Positions 6,972 to 14,719 of a stretch of DNA of 52,639 bases are shown here, piece after piece (the first letter of the stretch is position 1; every line of letters begins with the position of its first letter). A model generated the notes under the pieces. It was not told where the DNA came from, ran no database searches, and saw only the letters and a program-made list of their open reading frames with translations. Made by a program: the position numbers and the translations under genes. The DNA is from Candidatus Woesearchaeota archaeon (GTDB lineage: Archaea; Nanobdellota; Nanobdellia; Woesearchaeales; JAFGLG01): assembly GCA_016928155.1 (NCBI GenBank), contig JAFGLG010000011.1, positions 1 through 52,639 of the forward strand, given 5' to 3'.

Positions 6972-7499
6972 ATGCACAAAAAAATCAAAGAGATATCTGA
7001 TCTATATGATGAATTTGTGAGGGATCTTCTCAGGTCTGGAAAGCTCCCTGCATGGGATACTGGAGAGGGTTATTATAGCTCTTCAGAGACTGAGGATATG
7101 ATCATGCTTTTCCAGAAGATAGACTGGTCGAAAGTGAGATCTTTCCTTGACTTGGGCTCTGGTGATGGCAAGTTAGCTCTCATGGCCTCTTTATTCACAG
7201 ACTCTACCGGCATTGAGATTGACAAAGAGCTCCACAATAAGGCAGAAGAATTCAGAAGGAAGCTCAGGCTGAAGTGCACTTTTATCTGCGGCAATTATAT
7301 GGAGCATGACATCTCAGGGTATGATTTGATCTTCCTCAATCCTGACAAGCCTTTCTATCGTGGACTCGAGGCAAAGATGAAGAAAGAACTGAAGGGAAAG
7401 CTCCTCGTCTACAGTCCCGTATATCACCCGCAGACTCTCAAGAAGACCAAGGAGTTCAACATAAACTCCAGGATCATCCCCCAGTATGAGAACAAGTGA
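6972..7499 (+). CDS. Class I SAM methyltransferase, Dot1/aKMT-like
   Basis: A 175-residue methyltransferase. The order of motifs fits the small archaeal Dot1/aKMT-like protein methyltransferases: an N-terminal helix pair with 'Tyr-Tyr-Ser-Ser-Ser-Glu-Thr' before motif I, motif I 'Phe-Leu-Asp-Leu-Gly-Ser-Gly-Asp-Gly-Lys' (about residues 57-66), acidic strand 2 'Gly-Ile-Glu-Ile-Asp', and a motif IV 'Phe-Leu-Asn-Pro-Asp-Lys-Pro'. aKMT-type enzymes methylate many lysines in archaeal proteins; that this one does is an inference. Motif IV 'Asn-Pro' would also suit an N-methyltransferase acting on nucleic acid or small molecules. Leaderless start set by the TATA box. No operon partners. Confidence 0.7.
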   Translation: MHKKIKEISDLYDEFVRDLLRSGKLPAWDTGEGYYSSSETEDMIMLFQKIDWSKVRSFLDLGSGDGKLALMASLFTDSTGIEIDKELHNKAEEFRRKLRLKCTFICGNYMEHDISGYDLIFLNPDKPFYRGLEAKMKKELKGKLLVYSPVYHPQTLKKTKEFNINSRIIPQYENK

Positions 7500-7613
7500 T
7501 TTTTCTACAGCCACAGGACGGTGGTTGCGGGATGGGCAGCCGACTGAATAAACCAGACCGCAGGTCAGTCAGAGAAAAGATGTTCTCAGAAAGAATGGAT
7601 CAAAGAAAAATAA

Positions 7614-7958
7614 TCAGCAATTCCCGCATCCGTATTTTGGTAGAGGGGTGGAATCCTGATAATCAAAATTAGGCGCATCTGTCCTTGATGCTTTGCTATA
7701 CATCTGGAGAGGCGTAATTGTATGATACATATCTTTTGAAGGATTCACCGGCGTCTTCATATCACCTAATGGTATCAGAAGATAAGCTTGTTTTTGCTGC
7801 ATGCCTGTATATCCCCCATAATTCTCTCCCATTGCCAGAAAAGCCACAGCTATCGGTTTTGGGAACAGGTCCTTCATCGGATCTCCGCCTGCTCTTAGTC
7901 CTGCGCCTATTGATTCTGCCATATAATGGTCATACATCGCTTTCTGAGGGTCTATCAT
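7614..7958 (-). CDS. Unrecognised 114-residue protein ending in Cys-Gly-Asn-Cys
   Basis: I do not recognise a family. The protein is soluble, with no signal peptide or membrane segment, is rich in Met, Tyr and Gly in its centre, and ends 'Tyr-Gly-Cys-Gly-Asn-Cys', a terminal pair of cysteines that could bind metal, form a disulphide or accept a modification. Its ATG overlaps the TGA of the preceding 59-residue gene (ATGA), so the two are translationally coupled and probably act together. The downstream 110 bases toward the neighbouring convergent gene hold nothing I can name. Confidence 0.55.
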   Translation of the reverse strand: MIDPQKAMYDHYMAESIGAGLRAGGDPMKDLFPKPIAVAFLAMGENYGGYTGMQQKQAYLLIPLGDMKTPVNPSKDMYHTITPLQMYSKASRTDAPNFDYQDSTPLPKYGCGNC

Positions 7959-8134
7959 TCTAATACCTCCTCGAGTTTCCGCTCATTCAGGCGGAAATCA
8001 TATCCCTGCTCTTTCATCCCATCGATGTGCATCTGGATAAGTTGGTCGACTACCTGTTTCATCTTTGCTATCTGCTCCCTCTCTTTGATCAGCACTGATA
8101 GCGCCCCTTTGTGGAACGCCAGTTTCTCGTCCAT
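7955..8134 (-). CDS. Unrecognised 59-residue helical protein
   Basis: A short reading frame encoding mostly charged, helix-forming sequence (starts Met-Asp-Glu-Lys-Leu-Ala-Phe-His) with a heptad-like middle part (Val-Val-Asp-Gln-Leu-Ile-Gln-Met), suggesting a small coiled-coil or helical-bundle protein. An AGGTG ribosome-binding-like sequence precedes the ATG at about 7 bases. Its stop codon overlaps the start of the next gene (ATGA), which is the main reason to believe it is real. No known family. Confidence 0.55.
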   Translation of the reverse strand: MDEKLAFHKGALSVLIKEREQIAKMKQVVDQLIQMHIDGMKEQGYDFRLNERKLEEVLE

Positions 8135-8230
8135 CTTGCACCTGTGACTGTATTATCAGTATGAGGTATGGTGGATTTCAGGGTTTTTAAAGAAATTTAA
8201 GCTTTCATTTATGGATGTGGGACATAAATA

Positions 8231-8899
8231 TCATGCCAGCCCGAGCTTCTTGACTTTCCTGTGCAGTGTCTCATATCGGAGCCCTATCCTTTTTGCTGCT
8301 ATGGCGACATTGTAGATGCTCTCTTCAAGGGCTTTCTTGATATACGCTTTTTCCCATTCCTTCTCAGCCTCATCCAGGGGAAGCTGCTCCTCATGCAGCT
8401 CTTTCACTATGTCCTTGGAAAGCTCTGTCACATTCTTGTACATCTGATTGAGTTTTTCTGGGTGTATCACATTCTCATAATTCTTCAGCACATCGCCGAT
8501 GATGTCAGTCACCATGATCTCCTTGACATAGCTCGGCTTGAGCATGTCATTCCTGATCTTGGCAACATTCAATCCTGTCTCTTTTATTATCCTGTGCACA
8601 GAACGCCTGTCTGTCCCTGCAATCTTAGCAGCCTCTGAGATGTTTCCGTATTTTGTCTGGAGTATCTTCTTAAGATATTCTTTCCTGAACAGCTTCTTCG
8701 CCCTCTTGAACGGTATCTCTGTGTTGATGTTGAACTGCGGCTTTGTCAGTTTTTCGCCTATGTCCTTGTTCAGTTCGTCTATCGTCACCCCGAGGATCTT
8801 CTGCGTCGCCTGCTCGACTATCGGCACTATGACATCAAGTTTCTTCTCGAGCTCTTTCTCGAGGTTCTCACTCTCCTTTTTTTCGTCATTCTCAGGCAT
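8231..8899 (-). CDS. DNA-binding protein with two Fis-type helix-turn-helix domains
   Basis: A 222-residue probable transcription regulator. Two segments resemble the Fis/NtrC C-terminal HTH (HTH_8). One, at about residues 73-112, has 'Asn-Ile-Ser-Glu-Ala-Ala-Lys-Ile-Ala-Gly-Thr' with recognition helix 'Arg-Arg-Ser-Val-His-Arg-Ile-Ile'. The other, at about 183-222, has 'Asn-Val-Ala-Ile-Ala-Ala-Lys-Arg-Ile-Gly-Leu' then 'Thr-Leu-His-Arg-Lys-Val-Lys-Lys-Leu-Gly-Leu'. The N-terminal 40 residues are highly charged and the segment between the two HTHs is helical. There is no AAA+ or receiver domain, so it is not a sigma-54 activator; archaea have no sigma-54. With two HTHs in one chain it may bind paired half-sites as a monomer. 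Leaderless promoter. Confidence 0.7.
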   Translation of the reverse strand: MPENDEKKESENLEKELEKKLDVIVPIVEQATQKILGVTIDELNKDIGEKLTKPQFNINTEIPFKRAKKLFRKEYLKKILQTKYGNISEAAKIAGTDRRSVHRIIKETGLNVAKIRNDMLKPSYVKEIMVTDIIGDVLKNYENVIHPEKLNQMYKNVTELSKDIVKELHEEQLPLDEAEKEWEKAYIKKALEESIYNVAIAAKRIGLRYETLHRKVKKLGLA

Positions 8900-8920
8900 A
8901 TCATGACCTTTCTGTCACAG

Positions 8921-8930
8921 GTATTTTTAA
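8921..8930 (-). promoter_or_regulatory. TATA box of the Fis-type regulator gene
   Basis: On the minus strand TTAAAAATAC lies about 27 bases before the ATG at 8899. The 145-base gap also carries a promoter for the divergent nucleotidyltransferase gene. Confidence 0.5.
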
Positions 8931-9022
8931 GATTTCTTATTTTGGAGCTTTTCACTATTACACAAAAGTAAAAGTCTGGATGCAAGGTGATTACATGCTC
9001 TTTTTCCTTGTTTTCAACGTAA

Positions 9023-9033
9023 TATTTTTAAAT
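9023..9033 (+). promoter_or_regulatory. TATA box of the nucleotidyltransferase-HEPN gene
   Basis: TATTTTTAAAT is centred about 28 bases before the ATG at 9056. It supports that ATG rather than the TTG at 9044 as the start. Confidence 0.5.
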
Positions 9034-9055
9034 TGGGTTCCTTTTGATAGATGCC

Positions 9056-9850
9056 ATGGAGTTCAAGCTTGAGAAAAAGGGGAAACCGACAAGTGACCTA
9101 TATCCTAAGGAGGCCCTTGACATAGCCTATGACTTCTCGAAGAAGGCATATAAGGAGTTCGGCCGCTTCATCAGGGCCATAGTCCTTTTCGGCTCCACCA
9201 CCAAGAAGCACAATGCTGGAGGGGATATTGATATCCTGATTGTCATCGATGACCTCTCTGTGAGCATAAAGCCAGAGGTTGTTGAGACCTATAGGATCAT
9301 TGTCGAGAAGATAATCTCTGAGACAAGCGACAGGATCCATATAACATCTTTGAGATTCACGAGCTTCTGGGAATATGTGAGATCCGGCGATCCGATAGCG
9401 ATCAATATCCTGCGGGATGGCATGGCTCTCCTTGATACAGGTTTCTTCAATCCGCTTCAGATACTCCTTTACCAGGGCAGGATAAGGCCGACTGCCGAAT
9501 CCATCTATGTCTATTATGAGAAAGCCCCGCGCACTTTGTTCAATGCTAAGTGGCATCTTCTCCAGGCGACAATCGACCTCTACTGGGCTGTCATGGATGC
9601 AGCGCATGCTGTCCTCATGAAGCACGGCGAAGCCCCTCCGAGCCCGAGCCATATAGCTGACCTCATGGAAGAGAAGCTTGTGAGGTCAGGCATGATCAAC
9701 GAGAAATATGCCAGGACTGTCAGGGAATTCTATAATCTCTCGAAGATGATCCAGCACCGTGAGATAAAGGACATCAGCGGTGAGGAATTCGACCGTTATT
9801 TCAAGGAAGCTGATGAGTTTGTCCAGCACATGCGTGAATTATTGGTATGA
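9056..9850 (+). CDS. Nucleotidyltransferase-HEPN fusion protein
   Basis: A 264-residue protein. The N-terminal domain is a minimal nucleotidyltransferase with 'Leu-Phe-Gly-Ser-Thr...Gly-Gly-Asp-Ile-Asp-Ile-Leu' (the GSx10-12DxD signature, complete). The C-terminal half is an all-helical HEPN-like domain ('Leu-Tyr-Trp-Ala-Val-Met-Asp-Ala-Ala-His-Ala-Val-Leu-Met'). In two-gene MNT-HEPN toxin-antitoxin pairs the nucleotidyltransferase adds AMP to the HEPN RNase; here both are in one chain. I cannot see the usual Rx4-6H RNase motif clearly, so the HEPN part may be catalytically dead and act in substrate binding, as in kanamycin nucleotidyltransferase-like enzymes. The start chosen follows the TATA box; the frame also allows a TTG four codons upstream. 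Confidence 0.75.
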   Translation: MEFKLEKKGKPTSDLYPKEALDIAYDFSKKAYKEFGRFIRAIVLFGSTTKKHNAGGDIDILIVIDDLSVSIKPEVVETYRIIVEKIISETSDRIHITSLRFTSFWEYVRSGDPIAINILRDGMALLDTGFFNPLQILLYQGRIRPTAESIYVYYEKAPRTLFNAKWHLLQATIDLYWAVMDAAHAVLMKHGEAPPSPSHIADLMEEKLVRSGMINEKYARTVREFYNLSKMIQHREIKDISGEEFDRYFKEADEFVQHMRELLV

Positions 9851-9892
9851 TTTGTTATAGTTCTCATGATTCTCTGCCATATATATTGTTCA

Positions 9893-10065
9893 TACCGGAA
9901 AATCTCAAGGAATTTGAAATTTTTTATCCTCTGCTGTACAGAGGTCATCAAATTGCAGACAAATTCGCACCTCGAATGCATGATTTGAAGTGAGACACGA
10001 GAATATCTGCAGAGCGAATTTGATTTATCACATCTAGTCCCTTGAGATTTACATCAGAACCGGTG
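9893..10065. repeat. Large imperfect palindrome between convergent genes
   Basis: The gap between two convergent genes folds on itself. AAATCTCAAGG (9900-9910) matches CCTTGAGATTT (10040-10050) perfectly. CAAATTCGC (9960-9968) matches GCGAATTTG (10014-10022), and CCGG is present outside both arms. A separate small hairpin, CCTCTG-loop-CAGAGG, lies at about 9929-9945 within the left arm. It could be a bidirectional terminator, a MITE, or another member of the fold-back class seen at 598-790, though the arms share no sequence with it. Confidence 0.5.
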
Positions 10066-10116
10066 AGCGAGGCAAAGCATTAAGCGAGTTAGCAGAAAAA
10101 AAGAGAATACACCTAT

Positions 10117-11214
10117 CTAAGCGGACTTTGTTATGAAGTCATGCACAGTGAGATAGTATGGCATCACTGATTTCAGCTCCAGATACTCTTTTGTGGTATG
10201 ATGACCTTTCCCTGATGGCCCGAAGTTGACTGCAGGTATGCCACGTTTATAGAAAAACCTTGTATCACTGCCTCCTGAGCTACGTATGAGTTTCACCCTC
10301 CGGCCGATCCTGCGTGTTGCTATCTTTCGCAGCTCCTGGACATGCTTGTTGCGAGGCTTTGTATCCAGGATGTCTGCCTCAAGCAGTTTCTTGTATCTTA
10401 TCTTGTTCTTGCGCAGCACAGCCAACACTTTTTTGCTGTCAAAGTCTGGTGTTGTCCTTATGTCAAGTATCATCTCTGCTTTTGATGGCGTCACATTAGG
10501 AGGGTTCTGGCTGATGAAATTTGTGACATTCACTGTCGGCAGCCATTGATTATTATTTTTCGCCTGCGGTATCTCATCCATTATCTTCTGGTACTGCCTG
10601 ATCAGTATGTCAATCGCATTTCTTCCCAGCCAAGGACGGGACCCATGGCTGGCCCTCCCATACGCCTTCAAAAGGACCTGCAGGCTCCCTTTATGCTTCA
10701 CTTCAATATTGCCTTTGCTTGTCTCACCAGTCAGCCCGAAATCTGATCTATACCCTTTCCTGATGAGATACTTTGTTCCATCATGCCCGCCGATTTCCTC
10801 GTCTGCAACAACCATCAGCCCGATCCCTGGCTTCTTTTTCATCCTTGAGAAGTGCTTCATGAGGTGCATGAATATTGCCACTGCCCCTTTCATGTCAGAG
10901 CTTCCTCTGCCGAACAGCTTGCCTTCCTTGACCTCTGCATTGAATTGTGTACTCTGGCCTTCGACAACATCCATATGGCAGTTGAGTATCACTTTCTGCT
11001 TCTTGCGCTTGTTGAATGCGACCCACAGTATTGGCCTCTGCTTTGATTCGAATCTCTTCACGAAGAAATCTGGGCCTTCAAAGTATGATTGGATGAAGTC
11101 CATGCACTTCCCAAGCTCTTCTATCTTGTCTTCAGTGGTCCTGTATGATATGAGCTGGCTCGCCAACCCGACTATCTCTTTCAGTGTCTCCTTATCGTCG
11201 ATGTGATCGCTCAT
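10117..11214 (-). CDS. M20 family metallopeptidase/deacylase (ArgE/DapE-like)
   Basis: A 365-residue zinc-dependent amidohydrolase of peptidase family M20. Metal and catalytic positions are present in order: 'Asn-Cys-His-Met-Asp-Val-Val' (His ligand and Asp), 'Gly-Arg-Gly-Ser-Ser-Asp-Met-Lys-Gly' (bridging Asp), 'Ala-Asp-Glu-Glu-Ile-Gly-Gly' (general-base Glu and ligand Glu), a 'Gly-Glu-Thr' ligand region, and a C-terminal 'Gly-Lys-Gly-His-His-Thr' His ligand. The dimerisation domain with 'His-Gly-Ser-Arg-Pro' lies between them. Family members remove acyl or aminoacyl groups (ArgE, DapE, LysK, carboxypeptidase G2). Its ATG overlaps the TGA of the GCS2-type ligase upstream, so the two enzymes very probably act in one pathway: a ligase that forms an amide bond and a hydrolase that cleaves one. 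Confidence 0.85.
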   Translation of the reverse strand: MSDHIDDKETLKEIVGLASQLISYRTTEDKIEELGKCMDFIQSYFEGPDFFVKRFESKQRPILWVAFNKRKKQKVILNCHMDVVEGQSTQFNAEVKEGKLFGRGSSDMKGAVAIFMHLMKHFSRMKKKPGIGLMVVADEEIGGHDGTKYLIRKGYRSDFGLTGETSKGNIEVKHKGSLQVLLKAYGRASHGSRPWLGRNAIDILIRQYQKIMDEIPQAKNNNQWLPTVNVTNFISQNPPNVTPSKAEMILDIRTTPDFDSKKVLAVLRKNKIRYKKLLEADILDTKPRNKHVQELRKIATRRIGRRVKLIRSSGGSDTRFFYKRGIPAVNFGPSGKGHHTTKEYLELKSVMPYYLTVHDFITKSA

Positions 11215-12545
11215 AGTTCCAGACCCTCGACTGTCTTCCTTGTCTTATAGACTTCCTTGAGGAGCCTTGTGGTGCTGTCCAGCATCACATCTGAGCACAC
11301 ATCATTAGGTATCTTGTCCTTCTTCCCGAATCCTTTTTTCTTGAATTTCGCTATCAGCACATCAGACACTGTCTTCTTCCTGTCGACAATAGAGGATAAG
11401 GACTTTACCGCAGGATAATATTCCTTATCAGTGAATCTCCTGGCCATGCTCATGAATCTCTTGCTGTAATTATATATCTCTTTGGAGTCAAATCCCTCAT
11501 ATGCGCTGAGGTACTGCAATGTCTTCCTGACATGCGTGTGCGGCGGGATATAGATCTTCTCTCCCTCTATCCTGAAAGGCTCTTCAATCCCGATATCAGA
11601 AGGGATGACATCATAGTTGTAGAGATTCACTGCACGATTTATGAACTTGAGCAGCACTGTTGCAGCTGTCACATACTTCGGATGATTGACATCCATTGAT
11701 CTCAGCTCCATCGTCCCTATCTTGTTCACACGTACAGAATGCCATGAATATTGGAGTATCTTACCATATCTATAGACAAGATTTGGGCTGAGTCCTGCCT
11801 TGACAAGCAGGGATTTCACCGAGCTGTGCCTGTTCTCTATGACTTGGAGGAGATCTGTTAGTGTATGTTTATAGATGGGGAGCCCGGCCAGCTTCGGAGC
11901 TGTTGAATATATGCCTTGGAACGGGAAAACTCTGCCTGTCCTCTGGATGAGAACTCTTGTGTCTTTTGCAACATATCTGCCATCAAGATAAGGGGAGCTC
12001 TGCATCAATGTGACCATTGCAGGATCCATCGATATCGCGAGATTATAGCTGTTCAGCATGTTCTGCGCTGCTCGTGACCTGAATAGCCTCTTTGGGAATC
12101 TCTTTTTCCAGTCAAATATCCCTTTCGGCAATGTGTAATGGAAGTGGAATGCAGCTGTCTTTCCTGCCATCTCATACTTGCTCTTGCCCCCGAATATCAG
12201 TCTCTCTTGCAGGGCATACCATTTCTTATGTCTCATCTTGGGATGATAAGAGAGCGGTGGCACAGAAAGGGGATAGATCAGGTTATCATGCATTGCAGCC
12301 ACATCGATCAGAAGCTGTATATTGTCTAGGTAATCAACGCAGGTATTCTTGACCTTGACTGAAGGGTATGCACCAAGCTCGACCATTGAGGTTGCGCATT
12401 CCTTCACCACAGTGGCATCTTTCTTATGCGCTTTGCAGTCTGCAATTATCTTGTCGCTGTCATTTGATATCCTTCCATCCATGTCAAGAAGGATGTGCTC
12501 GACCTCTAGGCCTGTGAGCAGCTTCTTTGTTGTCTTCTTTTTCAT
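11211..12545 (-). CDS. Glutamate-cysteine ligase family 2 (GCS2)-type carboxylate-amine ligase
   Basis: A 444-residue protein with the hallmarks of the GCS2/YbdK family of ATP-dependent carboxylate-amine ligases: N-terminal 'Gly-Leu-Glu-Val-Glu-His' (the nucleotide/glutamate-binding 'G-x-E-x-E' start), a central 'Ala-Ala-Phe-His-Phe-His-Tyr' strand and 'Gly-Thr-Met-Glu-Leu-Arg-Ser-Met-Asp' (metal/ATP-binding Glu and Arg). Members join an amino acid (usually glutamate) to an amine. Whether this makes gamma-glutamylcysteine is doubtful: DPANN archaea are not known as glutathione makers and no glutathione synthetase is nearby. A TATA-like A-rich stretch lies in the 43-base gap upstream. The 4-base overlap with the M20 hydrolase indicates coupling. 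Confidence 0.75.
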   Translation of the reverse strand: MKKKTTKKLLTGLEVEHILLDMDGRISNDSDKIIADCKAHKKDATVVKECATSMVELGAYPSVKVKNTCVDYLDNIQLLIDVAAMHDNLIYPLSVPPLSYHPKMRHKKWYALQERLIFGGKSKYEMAGKTAAFHFHYTLPKGIFDWKKRFPKRLFRSRAAQNMLNSYNLAISMDPAMVTLMQSSPYLDGRYVAKDTRVLIQRTGRVFPFQGIYSTAPKLAGLPIYKHTLTDLLQVIENRHSSVKSLLVKAGLSPNLVYRYGKILQYSWHSVRVNKIGTMELRSMDVNHPKYVTAATVLLKFINRAVNLYNYDVIPSDIGIEEPFRIEGEKIYIPPHTHVRKTLQYLSAYEGFDSKEIYNYSKRFMSMARRFTDKEYYPAVKSLSSIVDRKKTVSDVLIAKFKKKGFGKKDKIPNDVCSDVMLDSTTRLLKEVYKTRKTVEGLEL

Positions 12546-12588
12546 ATGGAGAACGTGGAGATCCTATCTTTTTTAACTTTTTCGGCGT

Positions 12589-14706
12589 TTATTCCATGCG
12601 GACGCCAGACCACAGTGTCCAGTCCTCTGACGGGGAATAGCCCCCGAACACATAGTATGGCGTCTGAGGTCTTCCGAAATAGCTCTGGTAGACATCTGTC
12701 CATCCTCTCGGGCCTCCGCCCATCATCGATGGCGGCCTCATGCTGGGTCCTGTGAAGATTGGGCTCCCTAATGCTTCCCATGTCTTTGTGAGTATCCTGT
12801 CTGCTGGCTGCTCTTCATGGCCTTCGGATATTATAGTGCCTGCGAAGCCTTTCTGCTTCAGCTTCTTGAGCGCATCCACGACAGGAAGTGTTCCTTGCCC
12901 TGCCGGGAGGTGATGATGGCCTGCGCCCATCGCATCGACGAGATGGACATGCCCGATCACTCCTGATTCCTGGAGCATCTCGACCTGTTCCAGATACCAT
13001 TTGTCGAATCTCTTGTTGTACTGCTCTATGCTCTCCCCTTGGTTCCTGACAAAGTGCTTTTTCCACATGCCCAGGTGCTGCGTGTCGAATGTCGCCTGGA
13101 TATGGTCTGTGGCCCTCTTGTATGCCTCTCCCGGGCTCATGCCCCTTTTGTTCATGAGCTCCTCTGCCATTGCCTTTCGTCCTGCGAGTACCAGCTCTTT
13201 CAGCTCTTCAGGATGGCTGCCATATCCCATCTCAGGGAATATGTTCTCCGGAGCCACAAATATCGGTCGCGGAAGCTGTTTCTCTTTTGTCACATCCATT
13301 GCATGGATGCCGCTCTCGACCATGGATTTTATGCTCTGCTTCATGGCATATTTTCCTATGGATTCTGCATGCTCCCTCAGTATCTTCTGCTCTTCTGCTG
13401 ACTGCATCTGACCAGTCACCATCTCGCGGTTTGCGCGGATGTTGTCCCTGAGGTCCTGGAGTGCATCGTCGATTATCTGTGTTGTCATCTTATATTCAGG
13501 AGGGAGGAGCTCTCCGCCTGGTATGTATCCTCTAAGCCCGCTGGCCTGCCTGAGTAGGAGGTCTTTCTCTTCTTCTGGCAACCCTGCTTCGATCCGCTCA
13601 TACATCTTCCTTAGCTTCTTCAGCTTCTCTATCCCCTCAAAATACTTGTCTGTCCTCAGTGCATACTGCAGTGCCCAGCCCCTTGCAACTCTCTCCTGTG
13701 TCTCGGTCGTCGCTATAAGGAACGCCTCTTCAGGTGTCTTATATGCGATAGGGTCCTGGACCTTGAGCTGCTCCACAGTTATCCCTCTTCTGCTTGCTTC
13801 CAGCTTGTTCCTCTCATCAGCCTCCTTGACAAAGTCATCCCAGGTCATCTGCTTTACATCGAACATGCCTGTCTCCTTGTTGTAGACAGGCACTCTCTGC
13901 TCGAACTGCAGCTTGTGGCCTTCATAATCCACATAATCCCCCGGATCCACGTGGATTTTGTCCCCTTTCTTGATGCCCAGCTCAGGATTGTCGACGTCAG
14001 ACACATAGTCATATCCCTTGTCTGACCTGTTCCAGTCTGCTCGCGCAACTATCTGGTTCTTCCTGACCTGTGTTAGTATCTGTCCTGTCCTGTTGTCGAC
14101 AATGGGTATTATGGCCCTCTCAGCCTCTTCTGCATATCCGAGGAACTGGCCCTTGTTCCACTCTGCTTCTGAGATGGGCCTCTGCCATTCTCCTGTATGG
14201 ACAACTACAGCCCCTCCTTGCGCCACATCTGCAGCGAAGTCAATTGCCTTCTTGATCTCCTCGACCTGTGTCTTCCTCTGCTGGTCTGAGAACCCCTGCT
14301 GCGGTCCTGCGTATCCTGAGAGGTTTCCGATGTTTGTCGGCGCATGGACACTCGTGAAGGTTATCTCATTGGCCTGTGCCATCTCGCGGAGCTCTTCTCT
14401 CGCTTCTGTCCCGTAGGATTCTGCCCCGACTGCCCTGTCTGATCCTTCCATCTGTGTGGCGAGCTCCACCATGCCTGCTCCCATCCTTATCGCAGACTGC
14501 ACGCTCTGCCTGAATGTGCCGAACTGCCTCCCTTCTGTGACGCTCATCCCTACCTGGTTGATGTCATAGACAGGTTCCTTGAACGGCGTGATCTCACCTG
14601 ACTGCGCTGCCCTGAGGCTGTAGTCCATCATCGCCTGTTTCTTCGGCTCGAATGCGCTGTAATATCCCCTGTCCATTGCGCTGTAGTATCCGCTGTCGAA
14701 AATCAT
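12589..14706 (-). CDS. Endonuclease IV/xylose isomerase-like TIM-barrel protein with large insertion
   Basis: A 705-residue protein. The TIM barrel of the AP endonuclease 2/sugar isomerase superfamily is split: strands 1-3 lie at about residues 50-175 ('Ser-Val-His-Ala-Pro', 'Val-Val-Val-His-Thr-Gly'), then come about 240 residues of unrelated, mostly helical insertion (about 195-435), then strands 4-8. Likely metal ligands are Glu487 ('Ala-Pro-Glu-Asn'), Asp541 and His544 ('Asp-Thr-Gln-His'), His586/588, the His597-599 cluster and Glu628 ('Ser-Glu-Gly-His'), the same order as in endonuclease IV. It could therefore be a trinuclear-zinc nuclease or a sugar epimerase; DNA-binding loops cannot be judged. 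The N-terminus repeats 'Gly-Tyr-Tyr-Ser-Ala' twice; the C-terminal 55 residues are Gly/Pro/Tyr-rich. Last gene of a three-gene operon, 13 bases after the 188-residue gene. Confidence 0.75.
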   Translation of the reverse strand: MIFDSGYYSAMDRGYYSAFEPKKQAMMDYSLRAAQSGEITPFKEPVYDINQVGMSVTEGRQFGTFRQSVQSAIRMGAGMVELATQMEGSDRAVGAESYGTEAREELREMAQANEITFTSVHAPTNIGNLSGYAGPQQGFSDQQRKTQVEEIKKAIDFAADVAQGGAVVVHTGEWQRPISEAEWNKGQFLGYAEEAERAIIPIVDNRTGQILTQVRKNQIVARADWNRSDKGYDYVSDVDNPELGIKKGDKIHVDPGDYVDYEGHKLQFEQRVPVYNKETGMFDVKQMTWDDFVKEADERNKLEASRRGITVEQLKVQDPIAYKTPEEAFLIATTETQERVARGWALQYALRTDKYFEGIEKLKKLRKMYERIEAGLPEEEKDLLLRQASGLRGYIPGGELLPPEYKMTTQIIDDALQDLRDNIRANREMVTGQMQSAEEQKILREHAESIGKYAMKQSIKSMVESGIHAMDVTKEKQLPRPIFVAPENIFPEMGYGSHPEELKELVLAGRKAMAEELMNKRGMSPGEAYKRATDHIQATFDTQHLGMWKKHFVRNQGESIEQYNKRFDKWYLEQVEMLQESGVIGHVHLVDAMGAGHHHLPAGQGTLPVVDALKKLKQKGFAGTIISEGHEEQPADRILTKTWEALGSPIFTGPSMRPPSMMGGGPRGWTDVYQSYFGRPQTPYYVFGGYSPSEDWTLWSGVRME

Positions 14707-14719
14707 TTCATTCCGCTCT

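Noticed and set aside
10546-11206. Long plus-strand open frames over the M20 gene
   Set aside because: They are antisense to a gene with all catalytic residues in order and have no family resemblance.
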